Shown here piece after piece: positions 63,177-64,000 of a DNA stretch of 64,000 nt (positions within the stretch are counted from its first letter, which is position 1; every line of letters starts with the position of its first letter). Under the pieces are notes generated by a model. The model saw only the letters and a program-made list of their open reading frames with translations. It was not told where the DNA came from and did no database searches. The stretch lies in assembly GCF_017254835.1 (NCBI RefSeq), contig NZ_JAFKCW010000002.1, positions 666,592 to 730,591 on the forward strand, written 5' to 3'. The position numbers and the translations under genes are program-made. Source of the stretch: Algoriphagus aestuariicola. Lineage in GTDB: Bacteria > Bacteroidota > Bacteroidia > Cytophagales > Cyclobacteriaceae.

Positions 63177-63524
63177 TCAATCAGTCATTTTCCTCTGCTC
63201 ACTAGCCATAGCTAGTGCAAACATCTCCAAATCCTCCTCCGAGCAGATGGGCATGTAGTCGATAATGAATTTTGGGGTGTCCTCAGCATTGCTCTTCACC
63301 TCCGAGGTATTTCTCCTTTGATTTTGTTTAGCAAGAAGTCTTTTCTTCTCACAGTTGGTTTTCAGCCTATTTCTGAGATTCGGAAGTTTCCCGGCTTCAC
63401 CGGTTTCTTTAATCTTTAGAATTGGGCCGCCAATCCAAGTTTCCAGCTTCAAATCCCTTTTCAGAGGGGATAGGCTGATTCCCGGCATAGGATTTACATT
63501 CTTAACAATGGTTGCTGTTCTCAT
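63177..63524 (-). CDS. Small basic protein, 115 aa, with its own promoter
   Basis: No family recognised. The protein is basic in the middle (RNRLKTNCEKKRLLAKQNQRR) and has an acidic C-terminal part (ICSEEDLEMFALAMASEQRK). There is no signal or membrane segment. The ATG at 63524 lies 23 bp from a clear -7 element and an operator-like palindrome, which supports the gene being real and regulated. Confidence 0.6.
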   Translation of the reverse strand: MRTATIVKNVNPMPGISLSPLKRDLKLETWIGGPILKIKETGEAGKLPNLRNRLKTNCEKKRLLAKQNQRRNTSEVKSNAEDTPKFIIDYMPICSEEDLEMFALAMASEQRKMTD

Positions 63525-63547
63525 CTTACAAAAAGTTTAGTATTAGA

Positions 63548-63555
63548 CAAAATTA
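63548..63555 (-). promoter_or_regulatory. -7 element of the small basic gene
   Basis: Read on the minus strand, TAATTTTG matches TAnnTTTG; the -33 side (TTTT) is weak. The start codon lies 23 bp downstream. Confidence 0.6.
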
Positions 63556-63573
63556 GGAAGCAAGGCACCCTGA

Positions 63574-63597
63574 AAAATACCCTGTACTGGGTATTTT
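63574..63597. promoter_or_regulatory. Operator-like palindrome overlapping the -33 region
   Basis: AAAATACCC (63574-63582) and GGGTATTTT (63589-63597) are a perfect inverted pair around TGTACT, placed where a repressor would block the promoter. Confidence 0.55.
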
Positions 63598-63714
63598 AAA
63601 CTAAAAACAAATAAAAAAGGTTTTTTCCGGCACCATGCTTCTACTCCATTACAGTGGCCTAAGCTAGTTGATTTACTTGTATTTGCAAAAACAAAATGAT
63701 GTAATTGAATAAGG

Positions 63715-63748
63715 TAAGAAAAAGAAAACCTGCCCGATATGGGCAGGT
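63715..63748 (-). terminator. Terminator of the truncated outer-membrane receptor gene
   Basis: Read on the minus strand, ACCTGCCC-ATATC-GGGCAGGT is followed by TTTCTTTTTCTT. It begins about 40 bp after the stop at 63788. Confidence 0.85.
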
Positions 63749-63787
63749 CGATGGCACGAAATGCAATAACGTATGCATGTTTCGGAC

Positions 63788-64000
63788 TCAAAGAACCCGA
63801 AGTTTTACTCCCCCATTGATGACAAAACCATCGACGGGGGCATAGATATCCCGAAACTGGGGATCACTGATCGAGCCTGTGAAAATGGTGTCAAAGCCAG
63901 TCTGCCGGGTGTCCAGAAAGTTCTCGAAATTCAAAAATACCGATAGTCGCTCGCCAAAGCTTTTTTCAGTCATCAATCCCATAATCCAGTAGGATTTGCC
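63788..64000 (-). CDS. C-terminal part of a TonB-dependent outer-membrane receptor (truncated by the window)
   Basis: The frame is open to the window edge (the last six codons read GKSYWI) and is cut there. The chain ends in VFLNFENFLDTRQTGFDTIF ... YAPVDGFVINGGVKLRVL, the classical last strands of a TonB-dependent receptor, with the final GGVKLRVL strand. N-terminal domains are outside the window. It ends in a strong terminator. Confidence 0.8.
   Translation of the reverse strand, partial: GKSYWIMGLMTEKSFGERLSVFLNFENFLDTRQTGFDTIFTGSISDPQFRDIYAPVDGFVINGGVKLRVL

Noticed and set aside
1-64000. CRISPR arrays, tRNA or rRNA genes, complete insertion sequences or prophage
   Set aside because: None seen by eye: no regularly spaced short repeats with unique spacers, no cloverleaf sequence noticed, no transposase or phage structural protein among the frames.

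Overview
The window looks like a chromosome segment of a Bacteroidota bacterium, most likely the order Cytophagales (an Algoriphagus/Cyclobacterium-like genus; the genus is an inference). The reasons are a SusC/SusD outer-membrane pair, lipoprotein signal peptides, DUF5777/YceI/DUF2490 proteins, LytTR two-component systems, an ECF sigma factor followed by a membrane-anchored beta-barrel protein, a GH106-like glycosidase, an arylsulfatase, and several promoters with the TAnnTTTG -7 element typical of this phylum. No tRNA, rRNA, CRISPR array, integrase or complete insertion sequence was recognised.

Layout. Bases 1-2530 are an AT-rich accessory patch: three minus-strand genes separated by palindromic, attC-like elements of about 130 bp. 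Bases 2680-3380 hold a 21-bp minisatellite between two direct copies of a 120-bp sequence. Bases 3.4-13.5 kb carry a von Willebrand A protein with a small membrane partner, a SusCD nutrient-uptake pair, a DJ-1/PfpI protein and a polytopic membrane protein. SMC follows (13.7-17.2 kb). At 17.5-20.5 kb lies a solitary 994-residue helicase-nuclease with a WYL-like N-terminus, probably an anti-phage or nucleic-acid defence protein. Bases 20.8-24.7 kb form a LytS-type kinase, LytTR regulator and serine hydrolase operon. Bases 25.4-34.8 kb hold MscS, a cytochrome-like lipoprotein/YceI/DUF5777 operon, an ECF sigma operon, DUF2490 and UPF0114 proteins, and a sulfatase operon.

Bases 35.1-42.8 kb carry a TolB/TPR regulator-like protein with a clear promoter, DinB and DUF899 proteins, an LLM oxidoreductase, and a two-gene DNA repair operon (MBL-fold exonuclease and ATP-dependent ligase) lacking its usual helicase and phosphoesterase partners. 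A DUF1003 gene remnant follows, then a PHP-domain lipoprotein, a SLATT membrane protein and an orphan Vsr nuclease. At 45.8-51.6 kb a degenerate histidine-kinase ATPase domain, a stand-alone Hpt-like protein and a LytTR regulator form an operon convergent with a very large hybrid histidine kinase; this looks like a split phosphorelay. Bases 52-57 kb are small stress-type genes (NTF2-like, AraC, Lys-rich peptide, cupin, KOW-like peptide, GT14, CsbD-like, fatty acid desaturase). Bases 57.2-62.4 kb carry two large secreted proteins, one GH106-like. The end holds a small gene with its own promoter and operator-like palindrome, and the C-terminus of an outer-membrane receptor cut by the window edge.
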